In this document: one piece after another, positions 45,765 through 54,203 of the stretch | How the letters are laid out: each line of letters opens with the position of its first letter | How positions within the stretch are numbered: the first letter of the stretch is position 1 | NCBI RefSeq assembly: GCF_014084105.1 | Contig: NZ_CP048289.1 | Coordinates: 62,001-126,000, forward strand | Length of the DNA: 64,000 nt | Reading direction: 5' to 3' | Source: Streptacidiphilus sp. P02-A3a | GTDB lineage: Bacteria; Actinomycetota; Actinomycetes; Streptomycetales; Streptomycetaceae | Made by a program: the position numbers and the translations under genes | The notes under the pieces: model-generated | Databases searched by the model: none | Told to the model about the DNA's origin: nothing | Seen by the model: only the letters and a program-made list of their open reading frames with translations

Positions 45765-45875
45765 AGGTGTAGGCGGCATGGAACCCCAGCTCCTCGGCCC
45801 GCCGCCACACCTCCCGCCCCTCGCGCCAGCGGTGGATCGGCGGAATCACAGTGCTCAGTGGCATACCGCCGACCC
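45763..45875 (-). pseudogene. LLM oxidoreductase fragment 2 (5' end)
   Basis: These 113 bases match 42584-42696, the start of the intact gene. From the ATG at 45862-45864 they read MPLSTVIPPIHRWREGREVWRRAEELGFHAAYTY and then stop matching. Several substitutions separate it from the intact copy, so it is older than fragment 1. Confidence 0.85.
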
Positions 45876-45910
45876 GACGCGGCCAGTCGCCTCACTTGCG
45901 TGACCGGATA

Positions 45911-45955
45911 GACGGAAGGTGAATTCCATGCACATGCCCTCCCGCTGCTCGGACC
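45911..45955 (-). pseudogene. 5' scrap of the type A unknown gene
   Basis: The ATG at 45927-45929 reads MEFTFRLSGHAS and is preceded by a GGGAGGGC ribosome site resembling that of the gene at 43908. After about a dozen codons it runs into the LLM fragment. Confidence 0.5.
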
Positions 45956-45969
45956 AGACGCTACATCGG

Positions 45970-46170
45970 TCAGGAGTACCAGACCTCGGGGTCGAGGGTG
46001 ACCGTGGTGTATTCCGCGTAGCCCGTGACGACCAGGTCGTGCAGTCGATCGCGGCGGTGAAGTCGGAGGCGTCGAGCTTGTCCAGCAGGAGAACGAAGTA
46101 CTGGACGATGGCAGGGCGGTGGCCGGTCTGCTCAACCAGCCCTCGGATCAGACTCCATCTTGATAGGTCA
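45970..46170 (-). pseudogene. Frameshifted remnant of an unknown gene (type B), C-terminal part
   Basis: On the reverse strand RGLVEQTGHRPAIVQYFVLLLDKLDASDFTAAI continues after a frame change as HDLVVTGYAEYTTVTLDPEVWYS, with a stop at 45970-45972. Both parts look coding and fit one protein, so one frameshift and a lost 5' end are likely. No function is recognised. Confidence 0.5.
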
Positions 46171-46188
46171 TGTATTACACTTCCGCTC

Positions 46189-46470
46189 ATGGACACACAG
46201 CGCCCTGGCAGGACCCGAGTCACCAGCGTCTCTCTGCGCGCCGAGACGCTGGAGGCGATCCGCGCACGCGCTGGGAAGCAGGGAGTCTCCTCCTACATTG
46301 AGGAGGCCGTGCAACGGCAGCTCCAGCGCGAAGCCATCGACGAGTACATCGCCACCGCCGAAGCCGAACACGGGCCCGTCGATGCGGCCGAAGTGGCAGC
46401 TCGGGCCGAGCGTATCCGCGCTCATCACGCCGCCCACCGTGGAGACGCCGCCGGGGTGGACGCCGCGTGA
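46189..46470 (+). CDS. VapB-like antitoxin 2
   Basis: The 93-residue protein has TRVTSVSLRAETLEAIRARAGKQGVSSYIEEAVQRQLQREAIDEYIATAEAEHG, an RHH-type N-terminus, then a charged helical tail. It overlaps the PIN toxin by GTGA. TGATAGGTCATG-like sequence upstream may hold its promoter. Confidence 0.85.
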   Translation: MDTQRPGRTRVTSVSLRAETLEAIRARAGKQGVSSYIEEAVQRQLQREAIDEYIATAEAEHGPVDAAEVAARAERIRAHHAAHRGDAAGVDAA

Positions 46471-46859
46471 GCGGCACTCTCGTTCTCGACAGCGAGGCAC
46501 TCTCCAAGCTCTCCCGCCGACACCGGGACATGACCGTGTGGCTGGACGTCGCCCGCACCCTGGACCTCTTGGTTGTGACGAGTGCGGCAACGCTGGTCGA
46601 GGCGTGTGATCCCAAGCTGCCGCAGGCGGCGTTCGACCACGCCGTCTCACTGACCAAGGTGCGCCCGGTCACGGAGGAGATCGCACGCGCTGCGAGCAAG
46701 CTGCTCGCAGCCGAGGGACTTCACGGCCACACGTACGCCATCGACGCGATGCTTGCCGCTACGGCCCACCTGGAGCACGGGGACGTGACGGTCGTGACCA
46801 GCGATGTCGAGGATCTGCGCCAGCTGTGTCACGCCCGCATCGCGGTCGAACAAGTCTGA
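46467..46859 (+). CDS. VapC-like PIN-domain toxin 2
   Basis: The 130-residue PIN RNase toxin has D8 (LVLDSEAL), E45 (TLVEACDP), D93 (YAIDAMLA) and D113/D116 (VVTSDVEDL) in place. The GTG start overlaps vapB2. It shares the LHGHxYAIDA motif with toxin 1, so the two are related but diverged. A decayed close copy lies 150 bases downstream. Confidence 0.87.
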   Translation: MSGTLVLDSEALSKLSRRHRDMTVWLDVARTLDLLVVTSAATLVEACDPKLPQAAFDHAVSLTKVRPVTEEIARAASKLLAAEGLHGHTYAIDAMLAATAHLEHGDVTVVTSDVEDLRQLCHARIAVEQV

Positions 46860-46890
46860 GTCGCCGTCGGGTCGTTCCAGGCTCAGCTTT

Positions 46891-46948
46891 GCGTTCCCGC
46901 AGGTCGGGCCGTGATGGGTGAACGAGGATTGACCGAGGTGACCAGCGT
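46891..46948. repeat. Repeat copy 3 (58 bp) next to an LLM fragment
   Basis: This is the third copy of the GCGTTCCCGCAGGTC...GGGTGAACGAGGATTGACCGAGG sequence. Like copy 1, it follows a vapC stop by about 30 bases. Confidence 0.8.
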
Positions 46949-46999
46949 CCCGAGCCGGATGCGCTCGGTGGTGGTGGCGGCGGGGGTCGGTGCCGACCC
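46935..46999 (-). pseudogene. LLM oxidoreductase fragment 3 (internal piece)
   Basis: It matches the same internal part of the LLM gene as fragment 1, including the G of GGATGCGC that differs from the intact gene, but with a short internal deletion. Fragments 1 and 3 therefore share a common source. Confidence 0.75.
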
Positions 47000-47010
47000 C
47001 CGCCGCCAGG

Positions 47011-47223
47011 CCCGCCGACACCGGGGTATGGCCGTGCACACTGGAGCCTGTTGGTCGTGACGAGGGTGGCGACGCTGGTCGAGGTGCGCGATCCCAATAC
47101 GTCATTGACGCGGTGCTCGCCGCTACGGGTCACCTGGAGCACGGAGATGTGACGGTTGTGACCAGCGATGTCGAGGATTCGCGGCAGCTGTGCCACCCGC
47201 GCATCGCGGTCGGACACGTGTGA
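47011..47223 (+). pseudogene. Decayed vapC copy 3
   Basis: It is similar to vapC2 along both ends: CGCCGACACCGGG... (as at 46514) and IDAVLAATGHLEHGDVTVVTSDVEDSRQLCHPRIAVGHV. The middle is deleted between the GATCCCA and TACGxCATtGACGCG positions, and the 5' part is frameshifted. No start or antitoxin gene remains. Confidence 0.8.
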
Positions 47224-47252
47224 GCCGCTGACGAGAGAGACGAGGCAGAACC

Positions 47253-48464
47253 ATGTCGACCGCGCCGGTCATTCGTAGTGACGTTCCGGGGTCGTTCGCC
47301 TGGGGGGTGTTCCACGAGCGGCATCCCGAGCTCGTACGGCGGGTGCTCGACGCGCTGCCGTACGGGCCGGTGCAGCGGGCGGGGGTGGAGCGGTTGCTGG
47401 AGGAGAGCACGACCGGCGTCCTGGAGCCGTTGGCGGCGGACGCGCCGGATGCCGAACAGTGGCGGGAGTGGGGCGCGGGGCTGTGGGGCAGGCCCTGGGG
47501 TGAGGCGCCGTTCCTCTGGGCGGAGAGCTACTTCTACCGCCGGTTGCTCGACGCCACCGGCTACTTCCGGCCCGGCGCGTGGCAGGGCGTCGATCCGTTC
47601 GCGCCGTTCAAGGCCGCCGAGTTGGCCGGAGCGGCGGTGGACGCCGAACTGACCGCGCTGGGCGGGCTGGACGGCCTGCCGGAGGGGCAGCGGGCGGAGG
47701 CGCTGCTGCGGTCCGCGCTCTGGGGCAACCGCGCGGACCTCAGCTTCCAACTCACCGCGGGGGCCGCCGGGTCGAGCGGGTCGGAACTGGTGGCCGACGA
47801 CAGCGCGTTGTTCTGGGGCACGCTGGAGCGGGCCGAGGGCGGGCGGGTCTGCGTCGTCGCGGACAACGCGGGCCGGGAGCTGCTGCCGGATCTGGTGCTG
47901 ATCGACCACCTGCTGGCGCGCGGCCTGGCGACGCGGGTCGTGGTCCAGGTGAAGCCCCAGCCCTACTACGTGTCGGACGCGACGATGGCCGACGTCCTCG
48001 CCGCGGTGCAGCGGCTGCGCGGCGCGACCGGTGCGGCGGCCGCGGCGGTCGGCCGACGGCTGTGGCGGGCGATGGACCACGGCACGCTGGTGGTCCGCGC
48101 GCATCCCTTCCTCTGCGCGCCGCTGCCGTTCCACGACCTGCCCGCCGACCTCCGGGAGGAGTTCACCGGCGCCGAGCTGACTATCCTCAAGGGCGACCTC
48201 AACTACCGTCGACTGGTGGGTGATCAGCAGTGGTCGCCGACCACGCCGTTTCCGGCGGCGGGTGGTTTCCGGTCGCCGGTCGCGGCGCTGCGGACGTTGA
48301 AGTCGGACGTGGTCGTCGGCCTCGACGCCGCCACCGTCGACCGGCTCGACCGCACCGGGACGCCGTGGCGCACCAACGGGCGCCACGCTGTCGTCCAGGT
48401 CGGTCCCGGTGAATCCCGGGCGGGGACGGGAGGTTCGGATACCAATCATGTAAAGAAGTTGTGA
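47253..48464 (+). CDS. Damage-control phosphatase, ARMT1/DUF89 family
   Basis: The 403-residue protein matches subfamily III DUF89 with WGERPW-like WGAGLWGRPWGEAPFLWAESYFYRRLLDATGYF, RVCVVADNAGRELLPDLVLIDHLL (metal-binding Asp/Asn), and ELTILKGDLNYRRLVGD (Lys-Gly-Asp motif). DUF89 enzymes dephosphorylate toxic sugar phosphates using Mn or Ni; the substrate here is unknown. The ATG at 47253 has GAGAGACGAGG before it. Confidence 0.88.
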   Translation: MSTAPVIRSDVPGSFAWGVFHERHPELVRRVLDALPYGPVQRAGVERLLEESTTGVLEPLAADAPDAEQWREWGAGLWGRPWGEAPFLWAESYFYRRLLDATGYFRPGAWQGVDPFAPFKAAELAGAAVDAELTALGGLDGLPEGQRAEALLRSALWGNRADLSFQLTAGAAGSSGSELVADDSALFWGTLERAEGGRVCVVADNAGRELLPDLVLIDHLLARGLATRVVVQVKPQPYYVSDATMADVLAAVQRLRGATGAAAAAVGRRLWRAMDHGTLVVRAHPFLCAPLPFHDLPADLREEFTGAELTILKGDLNYRRLVGDQQWSPTTPFPAAGGFRSPVAALRTLKSDVVVGLDAATVDRLDRTGTPWRTNGRHAVVQVGPGESRAGTGGSDTNHVKKL

Positions 48465-48602
48465 GGGCCCTCAGGAAGTGGACATAATCGCAGACCATAT
48501 GACCTGACGAACCCGCGCGCGTGGCCGCGCCCGGGTTGGTGGTCGTGCGTTGCCCCCGTCCTGCTGACGGTGGGGCGATCAGCCATTCTGTGGGAGTTGT
48601 GT

Positions 48603-49610
48603 ATGGGGGCGACTGACCCCGGGGCCGGGCCGTTCGAGGGCGATGTGCGGGCAGCGGAAGCGGATCCGACGGACGGCGGGAGCACGGTACCGCCGCCGGT
48701 AACGATGCCGCCGGTGCCGGTGCCGGTGCCGGTGCCGGTGCCGGTGCCGGTGCTACCGCCGGTACCGATGCCGCCGGTGCCGCCCCCGCCGCCGGGGTAC
48801 CTGGTGGGGCAGGGCTGGACCGGGCCCGGTCCCGGCGCGGCGTTCGCGCCGGTGGCGGTCGCGGAGGGCCGGACGCGGTCACGGGTGGGGCTGTACGTGT
48901 CGTTGGCCGTGGTCGGGTTCCTAGGGATCGTCGCCGGGACCGCCGGAACGGTGGTCGCGCTCGGGAGTCCCCGGGGCGCCACGGTCCAGGCCGCCGCGCC
49001 GGTGCCGTCCGCCACGCCGAGGCCGTCGGCGACCGCCGCGCCCGCGACTACCGCGCCGGTGGTGGTGCCGACGGTCGCGCCCTCGCCCACGGCGACCGTC
49101 CACGGCAGTGTCAGCGACGGTACCCACAGCGGTGACCTGCGGTTCTTCCTGCTGCCGATCCCCGACGGCGGGCAGCCGATCAACGACGCGACCGGCACCC
49201 TGGAGAGCCTGAATGCCATCTCGCAGGAGATGGCCTCCCCCAGCCAGGGCCTGAGCGAGCTCAAGAGCTGGAACTGCGGCGGCGGCGCGGTCCGCCAGTA
49301 CCGCAGCAGCGACGGCACCCTGACGATCCGTACCGAGCTGTTGCAGTTCGCCGACACCGGGGACGCCGGGGGCTGGTTCTCCGGTCTGCACTTCTCCGGC
49401 GGCACGGCCTTCTCCATCCCCGGCGTCGACAACACCAACGGCTGGGAGTTCGACCCCAGCGGGGCCGACACCTACGGCCGGATCAGCGGCGTCGGCTACG
49501 AGGGCGACGTCACGTTCGAGATCGACATCGACGGCCAGGGCAAGATCGACCACTCGCTGCTGACCCCGCTGATGCGGCGTGAGCAGCAGCTCCTGCGCAC
49601 CGGTCACTGA
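48603..49610 (+). CDS. Membrane-anchored paralogue 1 (unknown function)
   Basis: The 335-residue protein has a Pro-rich cytoplasmic region with a VPVPVPVPVP run, one membrane helix (about 96-120, VGLYVSLAVVGFLGIVAGTAGTVVAL), an Ala/Pro/Thr linker, and an outside domain opening with SGDLRFFLLPIPDGGQPIND. The same layout and the D-L-x-x-L-L-P-x-P-x-G motif recur in the next three genes. GGGAG lies 6 bases before the ATG. No known domain is seen. Confidence 0.75.
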   Translation: MGATDPGAGPFEGDVRAAEADPTDGGSTVPPPVTMPPVPVPVPVPVPVPVLPPVPMPPVPPPPPGYLVGQGWTGPGPGAAFAPVAVAEGRTRSRVGLYVSLAVVGFLGIVAGTAGTVVALGSPRGATVQAAAPVPSATPRPSATAAPATTAPVVVPTVAPSPTATVHGSVSDGTHSGDLRFFLLPIPDGGQPINDATGTLESLNAISQEMASPSQGLSELKSWNCGGGAVRQYRSSDGTLTIRTELLQFADTGDAGGWFSGLHFSGGTAFSIPGVDNTNGWEFDPSGADTYGRISGVGYEGDVTFEIDIDGQGKIDHSLLTPLMRREQQLLRTGH

Positions 49611-49676
49611 GACATATCGCGACGGGGCGGGCGCAGCCCGCGTCCCTCGCTCACCCTGACGTCCCGTGGAGAAACG

Positions 49677-50435
49677 TTGACCACCGAAGTAGCCGACGCG
49701 GTGGCGGTCCAGCCGCCGCAGTCGAAGCCGAGGCGGCGTGGCCGGACCGCGCTGCTGATGGCGGCAGCCGTCGTCCTCGGCGTGTTCGGCGGCGGTGCCG
49801 CAGGCTATGCCGTGCAGGACATCCGGCGGCCGACCCCGCTGCCGCCGCTGACCGTGGCCCAGCCCCGGTACCCGGCGGCCAGGACCGCCGCGCCCGCGCT
49901 GCCGCCGGACCAGGACGACATGGTGCGCACCGACGGGGACCTGACCAAGCTGCTGGTGCCGACCCCGAGGGGGGCGAGTCTGGCGTACGGGTTCAGCTCG
50001 TTCGACACCTGGCAGGACATCGCCAGTTTCGCCGAGGGTTTCACCCAGCCGGGCTCGGAGTTCGGCTGGCTGATGGACCACAGCTTCCGCCGTGCGGCGG
50101 CGGCCAGTTGGGACCAGGGCAGTCAGACCTACCTGATCCAGCTGGTGCAGTTCGACCCCGCCGAGGAGTCCAACGCGGTGGCGCTGATCGACGGTGAGGA
50201 GACCTACGCCAAGACCTGGGCCACCGGGAGCAGCGTCCCGCTGCCCGGTTCGGACGTCGCCCAGGTCTTCCCCGGGAAGATCCAGCACAGCGCCGACGGC
50301 TCGGGCTTCTACGAGGGCGAGGGCTTCGGGGTCCACGGCGACATCGCGGTGGAGGTCTATCTCCAGGACAGCGACGGGCCGGTCAGCGAGCAGACCGTGC
50401 AGAGCGTGCTGCAGAACCAGTTGGAGCGACTGTGA
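49677..50435 (+). CDS. Membrane-anchored paralogue 2 (unknown function)
   Basis: The 252-residue protein starts at TTG with GGAG upstream. It has one helix (about 24-47, TALLMAAAVVLGVFGGGAAGYAV), then TDGDLTKLLVPTPRGASLAYGF, the family motif. The outside domain ends with EVYLQDSDGPVSEQTVQSVLQNQLERL, similar to the end of the next protein (TVTGLLQQQLTRL). It overlaps the next start by GTGA. Confidence 0.75.
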   Translation: MTTEVADAVAVQPPQSKPRRRGRTALLMAAAVVLGVFGGGAAGYAVQDIRRPTPLPPLTVAQPRYPAARTAAPALPPDQDDMVRTDGDLTKLLVPTPRGASLAYGFSSFDTWQDIASFAEGFTQPGSEFGWLMDHSFRRAAAASWDQGSQTYLIQLVQFDPAEESNAVALIDGEETYAKTWATGSSVPLPGSDVAQVFPGKIQHSADGSGFYEGEGFGVHGDIAVEVYLQDSDGPVSEQTVQSVLQNQLERL

Positions 50436-51295
50436 CCACTGACCCGAGCCAGGCCCGGGCCGAGACCCAGCCGCAGCTCCAGACCCAGCCGCAGCTCCAG
50501 GCCCAGCCCGAACCGCAGCCGGAGGCCCGGCCGCAGCCGGAGGCCCGGCCGCAGCCGACGGGCGGGCGGCGGTCCGGGCGTGGCCGCTGGATCGCGTTGG
50601 GCGCGGTCGGCGTGCTGGTCGCGGTCGCCTCCGGGGTGGGTATCGGCGAGGCCGTCCTCAGCGACGAGAAGCAGCCCGCGAAGGCCGCCCCGGCGGCCCA
50701 GGCCGTGGTCGCCGCGCCCGGTTTCGGCAGCAACCCGGACGGCAGCCACTACGGCTCGCTGAGTGATCTGCTGCTGCCCGTCCCGGACCAGGGCGCCCTG
50801 GGCGCGGACGACCCCGCCTTCGGCAACGACACCGTGCTCAGCCCGGCGCAGTACCAGCCGTTCTTCAACGAGGACTTCGGCGACCTGTCCGGCGCCGACC
50901 GGGGTCGGCTGAGCGGGCTGCTCGACCTCGGCGGGCTGAGGTCCGCGGCGCTGCGGACCTACCAGGTCACCGACCAGCTCGACGTCGAGATCGGCTTGTT
51001 CCAGGTCGCTCCGGGCCGGGTGGTGGCCGGTCCGGCGATCACGCAGGAACTCGCCAACGCCACCGGCTCCTTCGCCGGTACCGGCTCGGTGAGCGGCTTC
51101 CCGAAGGCCCGTTGCTACCAGCCGCCGCTGGCCCAGGCCTCCGACCAGCTGGACTACCTGGACTGCGAGGCGGTCGCCGGAGACCTGCTGGTGACCGTGA
51201 AGGCCTACGGCTCCGCGCCGATGGACACCTCCACCGTCACCGGGCTGCTTCAGCAGCAGCTCACCCGACTCGGGACCCCGGAGGCCCAGACATGA
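50432..51295 (+). CDS. Membrane-anchored paralogue 3 (unknown function)
   Basis: The 287-residue protein has a Gln/Pro/Glu-rich cytoplasmic tail with QPEARPQPEARPQP repeats, one helix (about 51-74, WIALGAVGVLVAVASGVGIGEAV), then SLSDLLLPVPDQG (family motif) and an outside domain ending SAPMDTSTVTGLLQQQLTRLG. It is coupled at both ends (GTGA, ATGA). Confidence 0.75.
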   Translation: MTTDPSQARAETQPQLQTQPQLQAQPEPQPEARPQPEARPQPTGGRRSGRGRWIALGAVGVLVAVASGVGIGEAVLSDEKQPAKAAPAAQAVVAAPGFGSNPDGSHYGSLSDLLLPVPDQGALGADDPAFGNDTVLSPAQYQPFFNEDFGDLSGADRGRLSGLLDLGGLRSAALRTYQVTDQLDVEIGLFQVAPGRVVAGPAITQELANATGSFAGTGSVSGFPKARCYQPPLAQASDQLDYLDCEAVAGDLLVTVKAYGSAPMDTSTVTGLLQQQLTRLGTPEAQT

Positions 51296-52167
51296 GCGAA
51301 CTGACCGGCCCCCCGGCCCCCGTCCCCACGCCGCCGCAGCCGCAGGCACCGCCGCAGCCGCCGCCGGGCGGGTTCCCGGCGACGATGGTGTGGGCGGTTC
51401 CGGCGTACCTGCCGCCCGGGCCGCCGCGACCGTGGCGGCGGACCGCGCTGCGCTGGGCCATCGCCGCGGCGGTGTTCCTGGTGGTCGGCGCGGTCACCGC
51501 GGCGGTCATGATGGTTCCGGCCCGCACCGACCTGCCCGGGTTGCGGACCCCGAGCGATCACCGCTACACCTTCGCCCCGCTGCGGCTCCCGGAGCTGCCG
51601 TCGGGCGCGGCCGGGCCGAACGAGCAGGGCCCGGCCAGCGGCAACCAGACGCACGCCGCCGACCTGCGCCGACTGCTGCTGACCGCGCCGGTCGGGGGGA
51701 AGCCGGACCCCGGCTACCCGGGGGCCTCCGGCTGGTACTCGCCGACCGGGTTCGCGGCGAAGTTCAGCGACGGCGACGACCTGCGGAAGCAGTTCGCCGA
51801 CCACGGGCTGCGCCACATCGCGGCCACCGCCTGGACCGGGCCGGACGGCACCCGCACCGAGATCTACCTGCTGGCCTACCGGTCCGACACCACCGTGACC
51901 GCGCTGTTCAGCAGCGAGTTCGACACCATGGTGCCGATGGCGGCGCCGTACGTCGGCGAGGAGAGCGACCCCTTCTTCCCCGGCGTCGGCAGCAGCAACG
52001 TGATGCTCGCCGTCGAACCGGCGGGGACGTCGGCACCGGCGGCCGACGTGGTGTGGCTGGACTGCGCGGACGTGGAGGCGGTCATCGTGATGACCAACCC
52101 GAAGGCGGTCACCCCGGCCACCCTCACCCAGGTGGTCACCCTGCAGAACGATCTGCTCCAGGGCTGA
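51292..52167 (+). CDS. Membrane-anchored paralogue 4 (unknown function)
   Basis: The 291-residue protein has a Pro-rich N-terminus, one helix (about 49-75, ALRWAIAAAVFLVVGAVTAAVMMV), ADLRRLLLTAPVGGKPDPGYPGASGWYSPTGF (family motif), and an end, TPATLTQVVTLQNDLLQG, like its neighbours. It is the last gene of the coupled array and is followed by a strong hairpin. The four may form a complex outside the membrane; that is inference. Confidence 0.75.
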   Translation: MSELTGPPAPVPTPPQPQAPPQPPPGGFPATMVWAVPAYLPPGPPRPWRRTALRWAIAAAVFLVVGAVTAAVMMVPARTDLPGLRTPSDHRYTFAPLRLPELPSGAAGPNEQGPASGNQTHAADLRRLLLTAPVGGKPDPGYPGASGWYSPTGFAAKFSDGDDLRKQFADHGLRHIAATAWTGPDGTRTEIYLLAYRSDTTVTALFSSEFDTMVPMAAPYVGEESDPFFPGVGSSNVMLAVEPAGTSAPAADVVWLDCADVEAVIVMTNPKAVTPATLTQVVTLQNDLLQG

Positions 52168-52189
52168 GCCGGGCCGAGCGCACCGGCGG

Positions 52190-52227
52190 GTGGTCGGGGG
52201 CGTCCCCTAGGGGAAGCCCCCGACCAC
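52190..52227 (+). terminator. Stem-loop ending the four-gene paralogue array
   Basis: GTGGTCGGGGGC (52190-52201) pairs perfectly with 52216-52227. The loop itself contains the palindrome CCCCTAGGGG. Confidence 0.8.
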
Positions 52228-52302
52228 GTACGCCGAAAGACCAGGAAAACCCTGGTGCCCGATACTGATGCGCCCCTGTACGCCCGCCGATACGGTCGTC
52301 CC

Positions 52303-53265
52303 GTGTCTGTCATCATTACGGACAACCTCACCAAGAGGTTCCCCCGGGTCACCGCGCTGGATCGGCTTACCGTCGATGTGCAGCCCGGAGTGGTCGGCCT
52401 GGTCGGAGCGAACGGCGCAGGCAAGTCCACACTCATCAAGATCCTGCTGGGCCTGGCCCCGGCCACCGAGGGTACCGCCCGTGTGCTGGGCCTGGACGTG
52501 GCCACCGAGGGCGCGGCGATCCGTGAGCGCGTCGGCTACATGCCGGAGCACGACTGCCTGCCGCCGGACGTCTCGGCCACCGAGTTCGTCGTCCACATGG
52601 CCCGGATGTCCGGACTGCCGCCGACCGCCGCGCGCGAGCGCACGGCCGACACGCTGCGCCACGTCGGCCTGTACGAGGAGCGCTACCGGCCGATCGGGAC
52701 CTACTCGACCGGGATGAAGCAGCGGGTGAAGCTCGCTCAGGCCCTGGTCCACGACCCTCGCCTGGTGCTGCTGGACGAGCCGACCAACGGGCTCGACCCG
52801 GCCGGCCGGGACGAGATGCTGGAGCTGATCCGGCGGGTCCACAGCGACTTCGGCATCTCGGTGCTGGTGACCTCGCACCTGCTCGGCGAGTTGGAGCGGA
52901 CCTGCGACCACGTGGTCGTGGTCGACGGCGGGAAGCTGCTGCGGTCCTCCTCCACCGCCGACTTCACCAAGGCCACCGCGCTGCTCGCGGTCGAGGTGAC
53001 CGACCGGCTGTCCGAGCCCGGGTTCGACGTGGTGGGCGCCCTGCGCGAGCGGCTGACCGGTGACGGACTCACGGTCACCGGCGACGGCGCCCGGGTGCTG
53101 CTGGTGGAGATAGCCGACGAGGACACCTACGACCTGGTCCGCGACGCCGTGGCCGACCTGGGCGTCGGCCTGGTCCGGATGGAGCAGCGCCGCCACCGCA
53201 TCGCCGAGGTCTTCCAGGACCGTCCCGCCGACGACCGTCCCGAGGAGGCGACCAGCCATGTCTGA
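52303..53265 (+). CDS. ABC-2 transporter ATPase (first pair)
   Basis: The 320-residue protein carries GLVGANGAGKSTLIKILLGL (Walker A), TYSTGMKQRVKLAQALV (signature), LVLLDEPTNGLDP (Walker B) and LVTSHLL (H-loop). It is a CcmA/NatA-type ATPase. The GTG at 52303 is preferred: TACGGT (52291-52296) sits 6 bases upstream as a -10 box, suggesting a leaderless message. An in-frame GTG at 52255 would add 16 residues. It overlaps the permease gene. Confidence 0.92.
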   Translation: MSVIITDNLTKRFPRVTALDRLTVDVQPGVVGLVGANGAGKSTLIKILLGLAPATEGTARVLGLDVATEGAAIRERVGYMPEHDCLPPDVSATEFVVHMARMSGLPPTAARERTADTLRHVGLYEERYRPIGTYSTGMKQRVKLAQALVHDPRLVLLDEPTNGLDPAGRDEMLELIRRVHSDFGISVLVTSHLLGELERTCDHVVVVDGGKLLRSSSTADFTKATALLAVEVTDRLSEPGFDVVGALRERLTGDGLTVTGDGARVLLVEIADEDTYDLVRDAVADLGVGLVRMEQRRHRIAEVFQDRPADDRPEEATSHV

Positions 53266-54193
53266 CCGTTCGGCCATGTCCGATCCGGTGCCCGCCGCCG
53301 CCCGCGCCGACGTCATCCACGACATCGGCTACCGCCACTACGACGGCCCGCGGCTGGGCCGGGGGTACGCGACGCGTTCGCTCTACACGCTGACCCTGCG
53401 CGGCAGTTTCGGTCTGGGGCGCTCGATCAAGTCCAAGATCCTGCCGATGGGCCTGCTGGCGCTGATGTGCGTCCCGGCACTGATCATCGTCGCGGTCGCG
53501 GTCTACCTGAAGTCGGGCAAGCTGCCGCTGGAGTACGAGCGCTACCTGTCGATCATGGACTTCGTGATCGCGGTGTTCGTCGCCGCGCAGGCGCCGGTGG
53601 CGCTCTCCCGCGACCTGCGGTTCATGACCGTGCCGCTGTACTTCTCCCGGCCGATCACCGCCGGTGACTACGTCCGGGCCAAGTTCGGCGCGATGTTCAG
53701 CGCGATGTTCCTGCTCACCGGGGTGCCGCTGCTGATCATGTGGATCGGCTCGCTGCTGGCGTCGATGAGCTTCAGCTACAACCTGGAGCACTTCGGCTTC
53801 GGCCTGCTGGCCGCCGCGCTGTACTCGCTGCTGTACTCGTCGCTGGCGCTGGTGATCGCCTCCGCCACGCCGCGCCGGGGGTTCGGCGTGGCCGGGATCA
53901 TCATGCTGCTGCTGATCTCCAGCGCGATCGCCTCGATCATCTACTTCGTGATCAACCGGCACGACCAGGTCGTCGACGGCTTCATGGTGCACCACAGCAC
54001 CGCCGCCTACTGGGCGAACGTGATCAGCCCGTCCGGACTGGTGGACTCCGTGGTCACCTGGATGTTCAAGCTGCCCACCAGCGGCGCCGGCGGAGTGCCC
54101 TCCACCCTCGGCGGGTTCGTCTTCCTCGCCGAGATCATCGCCGTGTCCGCCGCCGCCTACGGACTGCTCGTCCGGCGCTACCGGAAGATCTGA
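53258..54193 (+). CDS. ABC-2 type permease (first pair)
   Basis: The 311-residue protein has about six helices (near residues 66-88, 104-125, 148-172, 185-208, 213-236, 283-303). The N-terminus VIHDIGYRHYDGPRLGRGYATRSLYTLTLRGSFGLGRSIKSK is characteristic of this actinomycete permease group. It is paired with the upstream ATPase (8-base overlap); the second ATPase follows after 10 bases. Confidence 0.88.
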   Translation: MSDRSAMSDPVPAAARADVIHDIGYRHYDGPRLGRGYATRSLYTLTLRGSFGLGRSIKSKILPMGLLALMCVPALIIVAVAVYLKSGKLPLEYERYLSIMDFVIAVFVAAQAPVALSRDLRFMTVPLYFSRPITAGDYVRAKFGAMFSAMFLLTGVPLLIMWIGSLLASMSFSYNLEHFGFGLLAAALYSLLYSSLALVIASATPRRGFGVAGIIMLLLISSAIASIIYFVINRHDQVVDGFMVHHSTAAYWANVISPSGLVDSVVTWMFKLPTSGAGGVPSTLGGFVFLAEIIAVSAAAYGLLVRRYRKI

Positions 54194-54203
54194 GAGGCCG
54201 ACC

